Assembly (NCBI GenBank): GCA_907165065.1
Contig: OU015524.1
Coordinates: 34,043,295 to 34,107,294, forward strand
Length of the DNA: 64,000 bases
Source: Caprimulgus europaeus
Taxonomy: Eukaryota > Chordata > Aves > Caprimulgiformes > Caprimulgidae
Reading direction: 5' to 3'
Part shown: one piece after another, positions 35,141 through 48,078 of the stretch
Position numbering within the stretch: position 1 is the stretch's first letter
Layout of the letters: each line of letters begins with the position of its first letter
Translations under genes and position numbers: made by a program
Notes under the pieces: generated by a model
What the model saw: only the letters and a program-made list of their open reading frames with translations
Told to the model about the DNA's origin: nothing
The model's database searches: none

Positions 35141-36728
35141 AACTCCACTGATGGCCATCGCAACGCAGCAGGAGAAGTTTTATGCTGAGGCCCACGGGCT
35201 GTGGACCTGTATCGCTTCATTTCTGCCTCTGAGTTTTCTTTTGCTCTCCTCTGAGCCCGCTTCAGCAGCGTCTGTCAACTGCTGTCTGTCTTTGGCTTCA
35301 TTACCGCATGGAGCCAGACGCCCCTCCAAGGGCACACAGACCAGGGCAGGGATGTCTCTCACTCATTCCCTTCACACCAAGCAGGGGTGGTACTACTGAA
35401 AAGGGAGAACGAGCAAGAGGTACACCAGCCCATAGTGTTTTATACAAATGTTTAATTTGAGAACACTGTTAACTCGCACTGTTGTGCTTCCCCCATTCAT
35501 GCAACGCCATGGCTTGGTGAACGTGTGTGCCTGGCCCTTGGCCTATGAGGAACCCAGCCTAGTGAAATTGGATGCATCTTCCAATGCATGTAAGCAACAC
35601 TGTGATAAAATAAACATCTAGGTTGGGCAGCCAGGGTAGAATAAACTTCCAGAGCAAGCTAATCCACCCAGTCCCGCACTCATCAGGACTGAGAACATCC
35701 ACACCAAAAGCTTGTCTCCTCCCATCTGCGGCAGTTAGTGCCCGGAGAAGAGTATAAAACAGACACACACAGTATTGCTTTCTGTGCCTCTAGATATTAT
35801 GAGCCTGCTTGTTTATTGGGCCTCAGGTTAGGAAAGGCTATCAACACAGAGAGGTGGTATATCTGAGCAGGTTGTGGTGTACTTGAGTGGGTGGTGGCCC
35901 TTGCAGCAGCCCAGCTCTGTGCTCTGGGAGGTGAATGAAATCTCTTTTCTTCTACAGGCACGACTGTGGCTTCAGGCAAAGCTTCTCAGAAAACTGAGCA
36001 GTCAGTGCCTTGGGGAGTGGCCTGAGGGCTGCACATCAGGGCCGGGAGGACCCCAAGGGCTAGGAAAGAAGGCGGCTCTGTGCAAGGCAGGCAGGGGTGA
36101 CTGAACTCGCTTTGCAAACCAAGGGGCTAACATTTTGCTGGCTCTGGAGGATGATGTGCTGTCTGGGCAACGCTGCCATCACCAAGGTAACGGCCTCATG
36201 TAGGGCTGCCGACAGGCCTGGGTCCATAGCCCTCCTCCCAAGGCTCACTGGGGCACCGTGGCCACGTTCTGTCTGTCCCCTGGCTAGTGCTACCCTGGGG
36301 TTTTCAGCTGGGAGATGTTGCAGGAGCTGAGGAGGTGATACGGTGAGGTTTTAGGACAGCTTAGCTAAAAAGCAGTCAAGGCTGCCCTCCTAACTCTTTT
36401 TCATACTAGAATGTAAAGAGCTTAGAGGATGAAGCTGTGGCTTGTGAAGTGGGGAGGCACCCATCCTGCTTTTCATAAAATGTGACCTGTGCTGCACTCA
36501 CCTGGTGATAACTGGAAAAAGGGCAAGGGCTTGTGGTGCCATATGCACCAAGAAGTCCTCTTGCTGAGAGGCTGCTTAACTGGACAGCCCAGTTTGGTGC
36601 CCCAGTGCAGGGCATAGACAGGGCCCATGGAAAAGGGGTGTGCAAGTCCCTTTTCCTTTACTCTTCCCTACTAGAGCATCACAGTCCCAACTGGCTGCAC
36701 AGAGGAAGGGAGTGTGACTTCCCATGAA

Positions 36729-36743
36729 GCAGCAGATGGTGGC
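36729..36743 (+). promoter_or_regulatory. CTCF-like core motif
   Basis: GCAGCAGATGGTGGC matches about 13 of 15 positions of the CTCF core consensus. It is an isolated motif with no supporting context. Confidence 0.25.
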
Positions 36744-38459
36744 CCTGTCTGGATGTGAGATGCTGCATGGATCAAAACACTTGTGGGTTGTGAAATTTGT
36801 CACACCCCTTTACTGTTCATCATTTCACTTGATATGTGTTGTGTTGGTCCCGTCTCACTGCTGTTAGGACTGGGGATTGCAGTGACTTGGCTTCCCAATG
36901 TTTGTCCAGGATTGAATCTCAAAGCAGACCTTCTGTTCTGGGATGGTTTATAAGTCACATCTGCCAGGAAGCTTCTTTCTTTAGTCCTGTCTTCTTTTTT
37001 GCTTGCCTTGGCTGCCAGTTTGATGTCTGATCACAGGCTGCTGTCGTATGGGGCAACGTAAAATCAAAGCAATTCCATCTACCTGCTGAGCTGTCCCATG
37101 TAGTGGGAAAAGGTGTTTTTTCAGCAGTAACTCGCATCTCCCTCGCTGATGCTTTTTTTTTGCTTTTTTTTAAATTTCCACTTTTGTTCAGGCAATGAGA
37201 ATAGGCAGACTACATTTGTGCTTTCAAGTTGATTGCCTTCAGTTGTGCTAGTGGCATACATGATGTTGTGCAGAACTCAGCCCTGAGAAAGGTGGAAAAG
37301 GATGCAAAAAGAAGCCAGCGTGTCAACAGGAGGTGTGCTTGGTGGATGGTTCAAACAGCCATCATGATGCAAAGCCCGGGAAAGCAAGAGTAGGGAGAGG
37401 TGACACTGCCTTTTTAAGGCTGCAAGAGGAGGAGAGGTTTGGGACATGCAGTGGGACTGAGTGGCAGGCACGTGCTGGTGGAAGGAGAGCTGGCTGATCG
37501 ATAGTATTTGTGTGGGCAAGCTGTGCTTGAAGCTTAATGAGCTTTCTATGTGGGACATGGGGGTAAAGAAGTAACTTTGCCACAGGCATCTGGGAGCAGA
37601 GAAGGCAGGACCCTGCCTCAGCTTTGCTCTCTGCTGCCTGAAAATGGGACACAATATCAGTCACTGCAGCTGACAGCACACTGAGCCATCTCTCCTTTCG
37701 TAATTTTTTGGGGGGGAAAATTGGTAGTATGAGTGGTGACAGGTTAGTTATGCCTCATGATACCATTTCTGTTCTCTGATTATCCAAAGTAAGTAAAGTA
37801 ACCTGCCCAAAACAGGGTAGCTGAAGGTTTTACAATGTGTCTTGCTGTTCATAAGGTGCCCTCCATCAGATTTTGTCTTAAAATTCACTTTCCATAAGCA
37901 CTGCTCCTAATGCAGTTCAGGTACTTGACTGTACCAGAGAGAAAGCAGAATATTGTTTGTCTTTCCTAGTACAAGGGAATAATTACAAACGGTTTTCCCA
38001 CTCTTTGCTCTGTTTGGGATACAGTGCCTGAGAAGAACAGTACAAATAATCTTGCTGGAAAGGTTCACATGATCTTAAAACACATCTAGGAGCAAAATCT
38101 CATCTATCTGTAACTCCTAACACCACTATTCAGTGCTCATTCAGGGTAAGGAGAATGTGAGAGAACAGATAATCACATTCCCCCAACCAATATGCCCCTC
38201 ATATCAGCCTTGCAGGCTTGAGATGTTGTTTTCACACCATTGTGCTTGTTCATATCCAGCAGGCTGTTGGCTTGTGTTTTACAAAGCTGGGCACAGGATG
38301 AAAAATGCTTGCAAGGTATCAAAGATAAAAGTGAGTCCTTTGTGTGCATCACTTATCCACACTCCTTTGGTGGCTTCAAGGGGTACATGCGAGTTACTGA
38401 GTTTTTCTGAGAGTCCCTATTGATAGTCCATGATGCAGCTTCCTCCCGTTTACTCTGCT

Positions 38460-38635
38460 CATCTGTTGTTTTCAGTAGTCAGCCCATGTTCCTCCTGCTG
38501 CTTCAGTCTTCTTTGTACACCTTCTTCCCCTTCCCTGTTCCCCCTCCTATTTTCCACCTTTTCTTTTGTTCCTGCTTCCTGTTTTGTTTTGGGGGTTTTT
38601 TTTGTTTGTTTGTTTCTTTCCTGGATGTCATTTCC
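38460..38635 (+). repeat. Pyrimidine-rich tract
   Basis: About 170 bases are dominated by C and T on the + strand (TCTTCCCCTTCCCTGTTCCC and similar). The tract ends in a G5 T8 run and TTTGTTTGTTTG. No gene is implied. Such tracts can form triplex DNA. Confidence 0.6.
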
Positions 38636-40834
38636 TAGAACACGTTGAAGATAAAAGAGTGTGTGAAGGGAGAAGGGTTTGGAAGAGAGATGTAGTCTCT
38701 CCTGTAGCTAGTGACAAACAGTCAGGAGTAGGCACTAGATAGATGTTTTAACTGTGTTTCATAAAGAAATGGAACATAGGCAGTCATGGCAGCATGGAGT
38801 AACATGAAGGGCTTCATGGCCCTCTCTGCATAGACTATACTGCCTGCCCCTTCTTTACTAGAGGTGGGACTGCAAGTGTGGTTGAGTTAGAGGTGGCCTA
38901 TAGGCTCTGGAATTATACCTACTTATATATCTTCATTGCATGTAGCAGACTGGGAAGCCCAGAGTCCCACACAAAGATTGTTTCTGCTCCAGTGAGGAAT
39001 AGCCCCATGCTTTATTAATTGTTGTTTTTAAGGGTAAAGTTGCCCTAACGATGGACCCTGCAAGGGTAGAAAACGCAAGAAAAGAAGCCTGGGAGGTGGC
39101 AGCTCATGTTGGTAGAGTGTGTCTCCCTCAGTAAGTTACAACCATATTATAGACAGTCTGGCTCAGAACTCTACCTAAGTGTGTTTGGGAAAACCTGGGC
39201 TATGCAGAGCCTGCTTGATTTTTCTTCTTGAAGCCAGAAGTGCTAACAGCATGCTTCAGACGTGTGCGTGGGTCTCGCTACAGGCAGTCGTGTCCCGTGC
39301 AAGGAAACGAGTAGAAGAGAAAACTGTGCTTACTGGGATAAGGGATAAGTATAAAGTTGGGTCCCGTAAGACACCAAGCAGTGCTGATTTTCAGATGTGA
39401 AGCTCAAAAAAGATGGGAACCGTTGCTCTGGGCGGGAAGGGGCTGTGGAGCAGCATGAGGGATATTGTCCCTTATTCAGCTTATGCCCATGCTGCGGACA
39501 GAGAGGTGATTTCAGGCTCTGCAGTGCATAGTCAGGTACAGGTAGGATCTTGCAGCAGCAGTAGAGAGCTTCCAGTCTGAACAGAAGGACTGCATGTGCC
39601 TTCAGAATCAAAGGTATGGCTGTGAAACAGTAGGAGAGAGATAACAGGCATAGCTGGGCGTACACGTAACCTGTCTAGCTTGGTACCAACCACAGTGACA
39701 CCAGCATAAACGTCTTGCACAGACTGGGAGTGCATGGCTCTTCCTCCCTTCCCACCCATCACCAAATTCAGGTGCTAGTTTACCCCTTTTCTCCTCCAGC
39801 TCCTGAGCTCCCCCTCCTCAGGACGTGCAGCTGTGCAATGCCCCACTAAGCCCGTAGCTCATGAAGTTGCCAGTCATGCTGTGCCTCAGTTAAGGCTCTT
39901 ACTTGACTGTCTCCCTGACAGAGTGAAAATTAGGTTTGTTCTTCTTAGACTGGGGAGCATATGCTAATAAAATACATATTGCTTTCTGATCAGCCCCTAA
40001 TGAAAGACATTATTGAAGAGTGTGGAACAAGCACTTACAGTAATTCATGACAGCACCAATTTGGCTTCTCTGGGAAGCTGTAACTGCTGCTCTCGGCACC
40101 TAATGAGGATGGGCAGCTGATTGTGTGTGCGAGAGGAAGAGATAGAGACTGTCTCCTGGCTTAGGTGGCTCCAGCTGTCCTCAGTAGCTACTAAAGGTCA
40201 CAGTTGCTTCTCTCTTTGGAGCTGGGGATGTCTCAGCCCAGAAAAAAGAGCTTCCTATTAAGAATAATTTAAGAGAAAAAGATTCCAGAACTGCTGGTTT
40301 AGACTGAATAATGGATTTGCTTTGGCCATCCATGCATGCTTAACCCCCAGATCTGAACCTGTGTGCTTGACTGATGAACAACATAGGCATGAGTTTCAGT
40401 TCACTGGTGTGCTTGTCTGGCAGATGTCGACTTTATGTTTCCAATGTGATTATTTGCTTTGGAAAACCCTAATGAGTAATGGTCATCAAGCAAGGAAAAT
40501 TAAATAAATCCAAGTTTAAACTTACCCTAGCCCTTTAATTGATGCTGTTAATGCTTGACATCATTTCCATTCAAGGTGATGATTAAGTACTAACCCAGAA
40601 AACTATTTTAATCTAATCTGACAGGTACAGGAATTTTGGTGAGGGATTATAGAGTAACATCACAGTGACTGTCTTCATATCCAATCAAAATTTCTCCACT
40701 GCCCAAAACTTACCCAAATGGCTTTTCCAGACGGCAGCTACCCTGCTGAGGTGGCAGGCTGATACCAACCAGTCAGATCAGAATCCTCTATTAGGATTGT
40801 GCTGCTGAAATTTTGTGCAGCTGACACTAGGTTG

Positions 40835-41590
40835 GGAGGCAATGCCACCTCAGTAAAGGATCAGGATGTCATAAGGATGACCTGAAAGATGGAAAACTAT
40901 TTGAGTGGTTCAGGTGGGATGAAATGCAGCAGTACAAATGCAAGGTCATGCAAGTGGAGAGTGCTGTCAGAGGTATCTGCTGGCTGGGAGCTCATCGGTG
41001 AAATGGCTCAAGTGGAGGAACAATGTGGGTGAGCAAATTGACTTCAAGGAGCTGCTGGTAAGACGCAGGTGTGAGAAAGGACAAATGTACTCCTAGGTGC
41101 AGCCTGAGGTATTTCCAGGCAAGGTGAAGTGCTACTGCATCCTATATACAGGGCTGGGATACCCACCTCCAGCAAGTGGAATAATGCAGAAAAGGCTTAT
41201 AGAATAGATCAGGGAAAGCGAGAGTCTGTGTTACAAGAAGGAGGCACAGAGTACTCAGCTTGTTTAGCCTAGCAAAGAAAAGGCTGAGGGGGGCTGTGAT
41301 TGCTGTCTGTAAAAACATCAGGGGGTCAAGCAGCAGCAGGGAGGGAAAAGAGCCATTTAAGCTAAAGGACAATATTGGCACAAGATCAACTGAGTGCAAG
41401 CTGCCTGTGAATAAATTCAAGCTGGAAATGAGAACATTAGGGTGGTCAGGCTCTGGAACAGCCATCCAGCGGAAGGAGCAGGCCAAACGGAAATGGCTTT
41501 TAAGATGGGATGTGGTGCATTCATAAAATGAATAAACAGAGGTAGCCCCTGTGGTGACAGGGGACTGGACTCTGTCATCCAGGAGTGGAC
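40835..41590 (+). mobile_element. Older CR1 LINE 3' region
   Basis: Landmarks in order are GGATCAGGATGTCATAAGGA, GGATGAAATGCAGCAGTACA, GCAAGGTCATGCAAGTGGAG, AAGAAAAGGCTGAGGGGGGC, GTAAAAACATCAGGGGGTCA, AAGCTGGAAATGAGAACATT, TCAGGCTCTGGAACAGCC and GACAGGGGACTGGACTC. This is the 3' portion of an older, reptile-like CR1 lineage, longer (about 750 bp) and more diverged than the copy at 22728. Open frames inside it are remnants or chance. Confidence 0.82.
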
Positions 41591-42414
41591 TTGCCCTGCT
41601 GTGTCCCTGAACATGGCCATGCCTTTCCCTTCTCTGAACTCCTGGAGGACAGGAGAGGGCTGCCAGCCCTCTGACAAAATACAGAGAGCAAGAATCAAAT
41701 CTGTGGTGTTCAACTGAGATGTCAAAGACAAAAAATCTTCCTCTGCTCTGTCCTGTGGTGCCAAGGTGATGTCAAGGACCAGAATCTCAAGTGTGTTGCT
41801 ATGTGGCATGAAAGTCCATGGGAAGAAATGGGAGAGAAGGGTCAGATTTATGGCATGTTTTTCCATCATTGTGGAAAATATTGGAGCCTCATGTTCAGGA
41901 AAGGTTCCTAAAATTCCCTGTCCCCACCTCCCTCCTGCCCCCTTTTCTGGGCATTTTTTGTTTCTCTTTTCCCGAGGAATTTCCAGTGATCTTATTTCTA
42001 CCCATCAAACTCATCTCCTGGGCTCTTATTCTCCAGCATTGGAGAATGGGTCTGGCCCTTGGATAATTTGCTCTCGGTCTTTGACGCTGTAAACTGCCAC
42101 ACATAAATCCTGTCATCATAATTACTTTCTTTTCTTTTTTTTTTTAACTTTAAGAAGTCCATGGCATCTAAACTCTGAAGTTACCTCTCTGCAAGGCATC
42201 CTGTAGCTTTGGAGGTACAGTTGGGGCAGAAATTGATGTCAAGGCGTGTCTGCTGAGGAAGCAGGGTGTTTTGCATTGCAGAGCCCTGTGTTCAATCCAG
42301 GAGCTGTCACCAGCACCATGACAAAGCTCAGCCCCTTTCAGTCCCTAGGATAGGGTTCTTGGGAGTATCTTTCCTGGCTGTCACCAGTTTAAGGCCACAG
42401 GTGACACTGCTGGT

Positions 42415-42486
42415 CCCGTCATGTTGAGGGTGATGGTGTGAGGTCCCTTCCAATCCCTAATATTCTGTGATTCTGTGATTCTGTGT
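42415..42486 (+). mobile_element. CR1 LINE tail with three ATTCTGTG repeats
   Basis: GTGAGGTCCCTTCCAATCCC is followed by three exact copies of ATTCTGTG (42462-42485). This is a textbook CR1 terminus of the ATTCTGTG class. Sequence upstream of about 42415 no longer aligns clearly with CR1. Confidence 0.88.
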
Positions 42487-45400
42487 GATCATTTCTGGTC
42501 TTTGTGAATGACACTCCCTGCTGTGTCCCAGCAGCTCTGTCTTCGCTGGATTTTGTTGGGATGAGCTCATGGCAGACATGGCCACAGGGCAAATCTGGTA
42601 TGAGATGGCACCTGCAGTCCCCTAGGACAGAGCTATACAATGTGTCCAAGACTGCTGGCAAACAGGCTGAACTGGTAAAAATGGGAAGCTCTTTCACATC
42701 CTGAGTAGTATTGCCTGTTAGAGGAGAAGTGCCCTTCTGCTGCTCTCACCTTCTTCAGGCCCCTGCACCATGCTAAACTGGGATGTTTATGCCTGATGGG
42801 AAACTGGGCAGCTTGGCTGAGACTGAATGTTCTTCTGGGCACAAGAGACACGGATGTCCTTGCACCTACTGCTGCCAGGGTGTTGAGCTTTGAAGACCAC
42901 CTTTAATTGCTGGTTGCTTGTAGGGTGCACCACCAGCTGCATGGGAAGTTGAAGATTATTTTGTCCATATTATTGCTCCTTTCAAGTATTTTTGAGTTAC
43001 CTATGCTTCCTGCACCACCAGGCTCCCCGCGGCTCCTGGTCCCGTGCACATCTGCTCTCCAGAGTGTCCTGACACAGATGAGAGAGGAGGGGTGGGGTGT
43101 GGGGGACCCAGCACAATGCCCCACCTGCACACATGCCAGGGACAGCATTTGTCTGTTGTGCTGCTCTGGGGAGCTGTATGGGGAGCAAGGAAGAGCCTGT
43201 TGGAAGGAGGGAGCCTGCGTGCAAGGGTGCTGTGCCACACCAGCCGGGCTTTGTCTGCTGTCTCCTCTCCCTCCAGCAGAGTGGCTGGGGATGGGAGCTG
43301 GGAGATTTCCCAGTGCCCCACGTCTGCACTTAGCTGGAGAGGATGGAGTAGGAGTGTGGGCAGCCACCCCACTCTTATCTGTGCTGCAGGAGGGAGCAGC
43401 CAAGGGAATTTGAATGAGGCTGAGAAAAAGGAGAGAGAGTGAGTGTGTGTGGAAAGGATTTGAAGCGCAGATACTGGAAAGCAGAGCTAGAGCTCGTGCC
43501 CTGAGCTGAGAAGTTGCTGAAGAAGCAGGACAAGGAGAGAGTGGCAGAAGTGAACAGCAATGCTGGGAAGCTGGATGCCCACAGCGCAGTTCTTTGCTCC
43601 AGTCAGCTTGTTGGGGAATCTGCATGATTTTAATGTATGTTTTTCTAGATGGTGTTTGCAACAATTCCCTGGGGCTTGCTGATGAAACAGGTTTTCTTTC
43701 TAATTTCTCCCTCAAACAAGCATGCAGCTACTTAATGTGCAGCTGGTTGTGAGACCACGTGTGTGGTTACACAGGTCACACCAAGTCTCAGCACAGATAG
43801 GTATCATGGTCTTGTGAATCCATGGTACAATTTATTGATGGGACTGCATCATTAACTATTGACAGATGTGTTTATTAGTATCCTTTGGCTTTATTATGTC
43901 TGTTAGCTGGTATGTACCTGGATTAAACATTAATCAGCTTGAAAACAACATGCTTTTTTCCTTTAATACCCTACATAAACAGAAAACATAGATCTGGCAG
44001 TGTCATACTTTGGATCCCTCCGCTGGGACAGCGTCTCAGCTGGGATGGAAGCAGGGGCAGAGGTAGGGTGGCATCCGCTTTTCTTTCTGAGGCTCTTGGT
44101 GTGTGTTTCTGGACCATGAGAAACTGGTCGGCTGAGCTGGCTCGGCTGGACCAAGCACTCTCTTAAGCATCATGAGCCAGCTCACAGGGTAAGACAGGGG
44201 ACTGGGCAGACAATACCTACCAGCAGGATGTAATGGTGAGGAATGAGAAAGGGCAGATCTTGTTTGCAGGTCCCGGAGACTTGATGGCTAAGTACACATG
44301 AGCATGTAAGTGTGCTCTCCCTTGGTTGCTAATGCTGCTTGCAAGGGACAGGGGATAGGGACAGGTTGCACACTGTGCATGTGAATACATATGTCCCACG
44401 TGGGGCTGATTTTGCCCTTTGTAAGGTGTTTTTAGTGAACCTATTCTTCAAGAACATTCTCCTGTCTGCAGCCTGGGTGATATTCATAGCCAGCTGGTAG
44501 AAACCGCGAGTTTGTTTTTTTCCCTTCCCATCCCCTTCCTCACATTACTGGAAATAAAAGAAGGTGAAGGCAGGGATGAGGCTGTGCATTGCACTGTGCT
44601 CTTGTTCTGGCCCCACTGGCAGCATCCCGAGCCCAGTGATGAATGAGCTTGTTGCGTGAGATCCTCCACCGAGGCTTCAGCATCTCTAATAAGGTGGCCA
44701 GCGTTTCACTGTCCTCTGTGCCTGCCTCTGCTTTATTAACTGCACCGCAGCAATATTAAGCTGGAGCACTGGGCCAGCGTGATCAGAAGGAAGAAAGAGA
44801 CTGAGGAAGGGTGGAGGGAAGAAGGCACCGGGGTAGCATGGGAGAAGAGCACTCACAGAGCAGGAGAACGAGAGCAGCAGCCGGTGGCTGAAGCAGAGGA
44901 TCCAAAAATGGGTTCCTGCTGGACGGATGCATGAAGCTCTGCACAGATCTGCTGCCGGCAATCAGGGAGGCAAGGATGTTTAGAGAAGGGGAGGCAGAGC
45001 CAGACCTTGGCCCTAATGTCTCTGTCTGCTGGACCTGTGCCAGTGGCTGCAAGCCGGCACCTGCTCTGCGTGCACAGGGCAAGTGGCTGGCTGGAGCTGT
45101 CCCCTTTTTCTCCCTCGCACCAATTTAATGCCCTTTAAACTGTGCTGGCAGTGCACCTGGCCCTTTGTCCTGATGGCTGCTGCTAGCCCAGGGGAGATGT
45201 TTGACCCATGCTGATTTTCACCCAGAAGAGCCAGTCTTCCCAAAGGCATCCCAGACCAGTTCTGTCGGGATGCCAGGACCATAGAGACTGTAGTAGAGAT
45301 GTGCAGAGGGCAGCCTTGCTGGCAGCCAGTTGCTGTGTCTGTCCAAGTTGCAGGTTGAATAGAGGCAGGACACAGGCTGAGAGAAGAGTTGAGTCCGAAG

Positions 45401-45744
45401 TATTTGATGGAGAGAAAAGACCCTCACAAAACTTTTCCCTTATGCTCCAAGAAGAGGTACCTGCCTGGGCCCTGGCTGCACCTTTCCCATTACCTACTGA
45501 TCCAGGTCTCTTCTGGGAAGCAAGACAGTTGCAACCCATGGGGGACGTACTAATTTCTGTTTTACAGCCAAACCAGCGTAGCAGCCAGGTGTTTATTTGA
45601 TTAAACCCACAGGGCCCCGAGGAGAGACTCAACTGGGGGATCTAGGGCTTTGTAGTCCAAACTGGAGGCTGCTTTCTTGGTTTGTCCTGGATTAGGTGAT
45701 GTGGGAGAGTGATTTGACATTGCCCCCAGAGGCTTTAGATACCC

Positions 45745-45778
45745 AAATTCCACCTAACTGCCAGCTGAGGTGGAATTT
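45745..45778. repeat. Perfect 11-bp inverted repeat, 12-nt loop
   Basis: AAATTCCACCT (45745-45755) and its exact complement AGGTGGAATTT (45768-45778) flank AACTGCCAGCTG. It is intronic. The loop contains a CAGCTG E-box and the arms contain CACCT (ZEB/Snail-type E-box) in opposed orientation. Confidence 0.75.
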
Positions 45779-47900
45779 ACACTGTCTGAATCTCACCCTC
45801 AGGCTTCTCTCTAACTCTCCATTTTGTTTCTCTTCTAAAGGTTATGTCTAGACGAGGGAAATGGCTCCTGACCTCCTCCTATTTGCTGGCTGCCTTCCCA
45901 GCAAATGCCCTTCTCATGGCAGCCTGTGGGGAGGAGCTGCCGCCAGCCCCCCCCAGTCAGGCTCTGCTCCCCAAAAAGCCCCATGCCAGGAGCTGTACTA
46001 CTCCAGCCTCCTGCTTCTGGCTTGCAGCCCCTCCTCTCCTCCCAGATAACTGGGGGTCTGGTGCTAATGACCCCAGGTGAGGTCAGTGCCTCTGGGAGCC
46101 AGCTCCACTCTTGTTTGGCAGAGTGGTGTCGCAGAGGGCTGGCAGATGGGAGGGCTGAGCAGTAGGCATGCCAGTTGGATCAGCACCCAGCTTGTGTGCG
46201 TGCAGCTGGGGAGCTGTTGATACGAATGGATCCTGGCAGCATCTCGGTGCCAAGTTCATGCTGGGTTCCCAGAGTCACTGCCCTGGTCCTGCGCTCCAGG
46301 GCTGCTCACAGGTGCCTCACAGGAAGGCACCGAGCTGTGCGAAGGCACCGGCCCTCTGGCCCATCTTGCCCTGGGGAGGAAGAGGGTGCAGAGAGCAGTT
46401 CTTCAAGCTGTTTGCACCCTGATCTGTTTAAGGCATGTATAATTTGTTGCTCACTGTGAGAACCACATGCAGCCACAGGTTCCCAGGGACCAGTTCCTGC
46501 CCCGACATGGTACCATGGCAGGATCTGGTCCAGCCCTGCTCCTTCGCTTGGGAGCACTCTCCAAACTGTGGGCAGGTCAACTCAGGTGAGTAGGTGGGTC
46601 CTAGCCATGTTGGAAGTGAACAGGGCTCTGGCAGGGGAAGCTCTCCAGTGGCAGCCATTGCTTCTGAGTTTGAACTAATGGTTGTGTATGTTAGGGCTGG
46701 AGGCAGGCAGAGGAGGGATTGCATATGCTTGCTTTTACCAAGCACTACATCTGCATTGCTCCCCTGCTCTGCCTTGCTGATGGCATTCGCTCCTACCATG
46801 CCCTCACTCCATCTTTTTGCCCCATACTCCCCACACTGTAAACCTTCCTCCCTGCATCCCTCTTGCAGTCATCCTGTATCTTCAGAGTTAATGATGAACA
46901 CTGTAGCCTGCCTATCAGGAGAATTGCCTTTCCAATGAAACCTGTCAGCCCAGAGGATATATCAAAGGCAGGGGGAGGCTTGGTGTCTGGGACAGTAAAC
47001 ACTGGGCCATGGAAAGCCCTGCCAAACGGTCTTTTTACCAGGACCAGCATCCCCAATAACATATCTTGCCGCAAGGATCCAGGCACTGCAGAGCAACAGG
47101 CAGGAAATTGTATCTTTACAATGTAATCCTTGTTCTTGTCCTTCCCCCACCAAGCAAGCGTGACTGTGGCAGGGAAGTTTCACTGACACATAATTCATCT
47201 TTTTTAGTGGTGGTGATTTTGACAACAATATTTTCCCCTTTTCTTGAAACTTCTCTGCTGCCTTATCATGCTGAACAATGTTCAGCTCATATGGTTCAGC
47301 TAGGATGGTTCAGCTCCTTCCTCAGTGAGCACCAGAGAAAGAGGGAGCCTATGGATGACTGCAGAGGACTGCTAGCTTGAACTAGACCCCTTGCTCTGGT
47401 CTGCAGAGGCAGCATGGTCTAGGGTTCAAGGGTGAATCCTAAGGAAGTGTCCTGAGGACCTGAGGAAGCGTGGCAGTAGGCAGGTCCCAATTAAATGCCA
47501 GGCAGCAAATGAATTAATTCTGCAGCAGTGATTGTGAACTGAAGGGTATCTTGGCAAGATGCTATTCTGCATGTGCACAGGACCTTGGTGCACTAATGGA
47601 GGTGAGTTGGATTCATTCCTTCCCTCTTGAATACACTGGTTCTGACATGGAGTTGCTCCAGGACCCGTTTATGTTGTCCCTACAGTCAGGAGGACCCAAG
47701 GGCTTTCTGTCACGGAGAGCTCAGGCTCCTGATCATTGTTCTATATCAGGGCTGAGAATTTTCAAACCAATTCTGCATGAAGATCTCATTGATAAACCAG
47801 GTGTAGGAAGAGGAGGAATAGGGCGTTAGATGGTGGATAGGTTCCCTTAGATTTCCAGTTTCAGGATTTTTGTAACGCTGTGGATTCTTTTCCTATGCAG

Positions 47901-48078
47901 CTGGCTCAGAGAAACAGCATCCAAACCTTCATTCCTGTGCAGAAAATGGAGAAAGGCCTGTTGCTGGAGCACATCTTGCCCAACCTGAAAGTGCCTCAGA
48001 GCTATGAAGTTCGCCTCACACCCATCACCAGCTTTGGGGCTGGGGATATGGCTGCCCGCATCATCCGGTACATGGAAC
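47901..48078 (+). CDS. MDGA1: MDGA1 exon: fibronectin III domain, second half
   Basis: This 178-nt exon enters in phase 0 after TTTTCCTATGCAG and leaves in phase 1 at GTAGGT. It reads LAQRNSIQTFIPVQKMEKG, then HILPNLKVPQSYEVRLTPIT and SFGAGDMAARIIRYME. These are the later strands of the FNIII domain. The L-x-V-P-x-S-Y-E-V-R-L pattern is the F-strand tyrosine motif, and FGAGD is the F-G turn. With the 152-nt first half it totals 330 nt, so the pair restores the frame. The last base, C, joins CA of the microexon to give Pro. Human MDGA1 has HYTEP at this junction as I recall. Confidence 0.96.

Larger units (their letters stand above)
31037..47900 (+). other. MDGA1 intron splitting the FNIII domain (16.9 kb)
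   Basis: GTAAGG to TCCTATGCAG. Contents I can name are an L2-like tail (31890-31995), a candidate conserved block (34795-35140), a CTCF-like motif (36729-36743), a pyrimidine-rich tract (38460-38635), an old CR1 (40835-41590), a CR1 tail (42415-42486) and a hairpin (45745-45778). A GC-rich stretch at 42.9-43.7 kb has long but unconvincing open frames on both strands. The stretches 32.0-34.8 kb, 35.2-38.4 kb, 38.7-40.8 kb and 43.8-47.8 kb otherwise show nothing I can identify. Confidence 0.8.
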
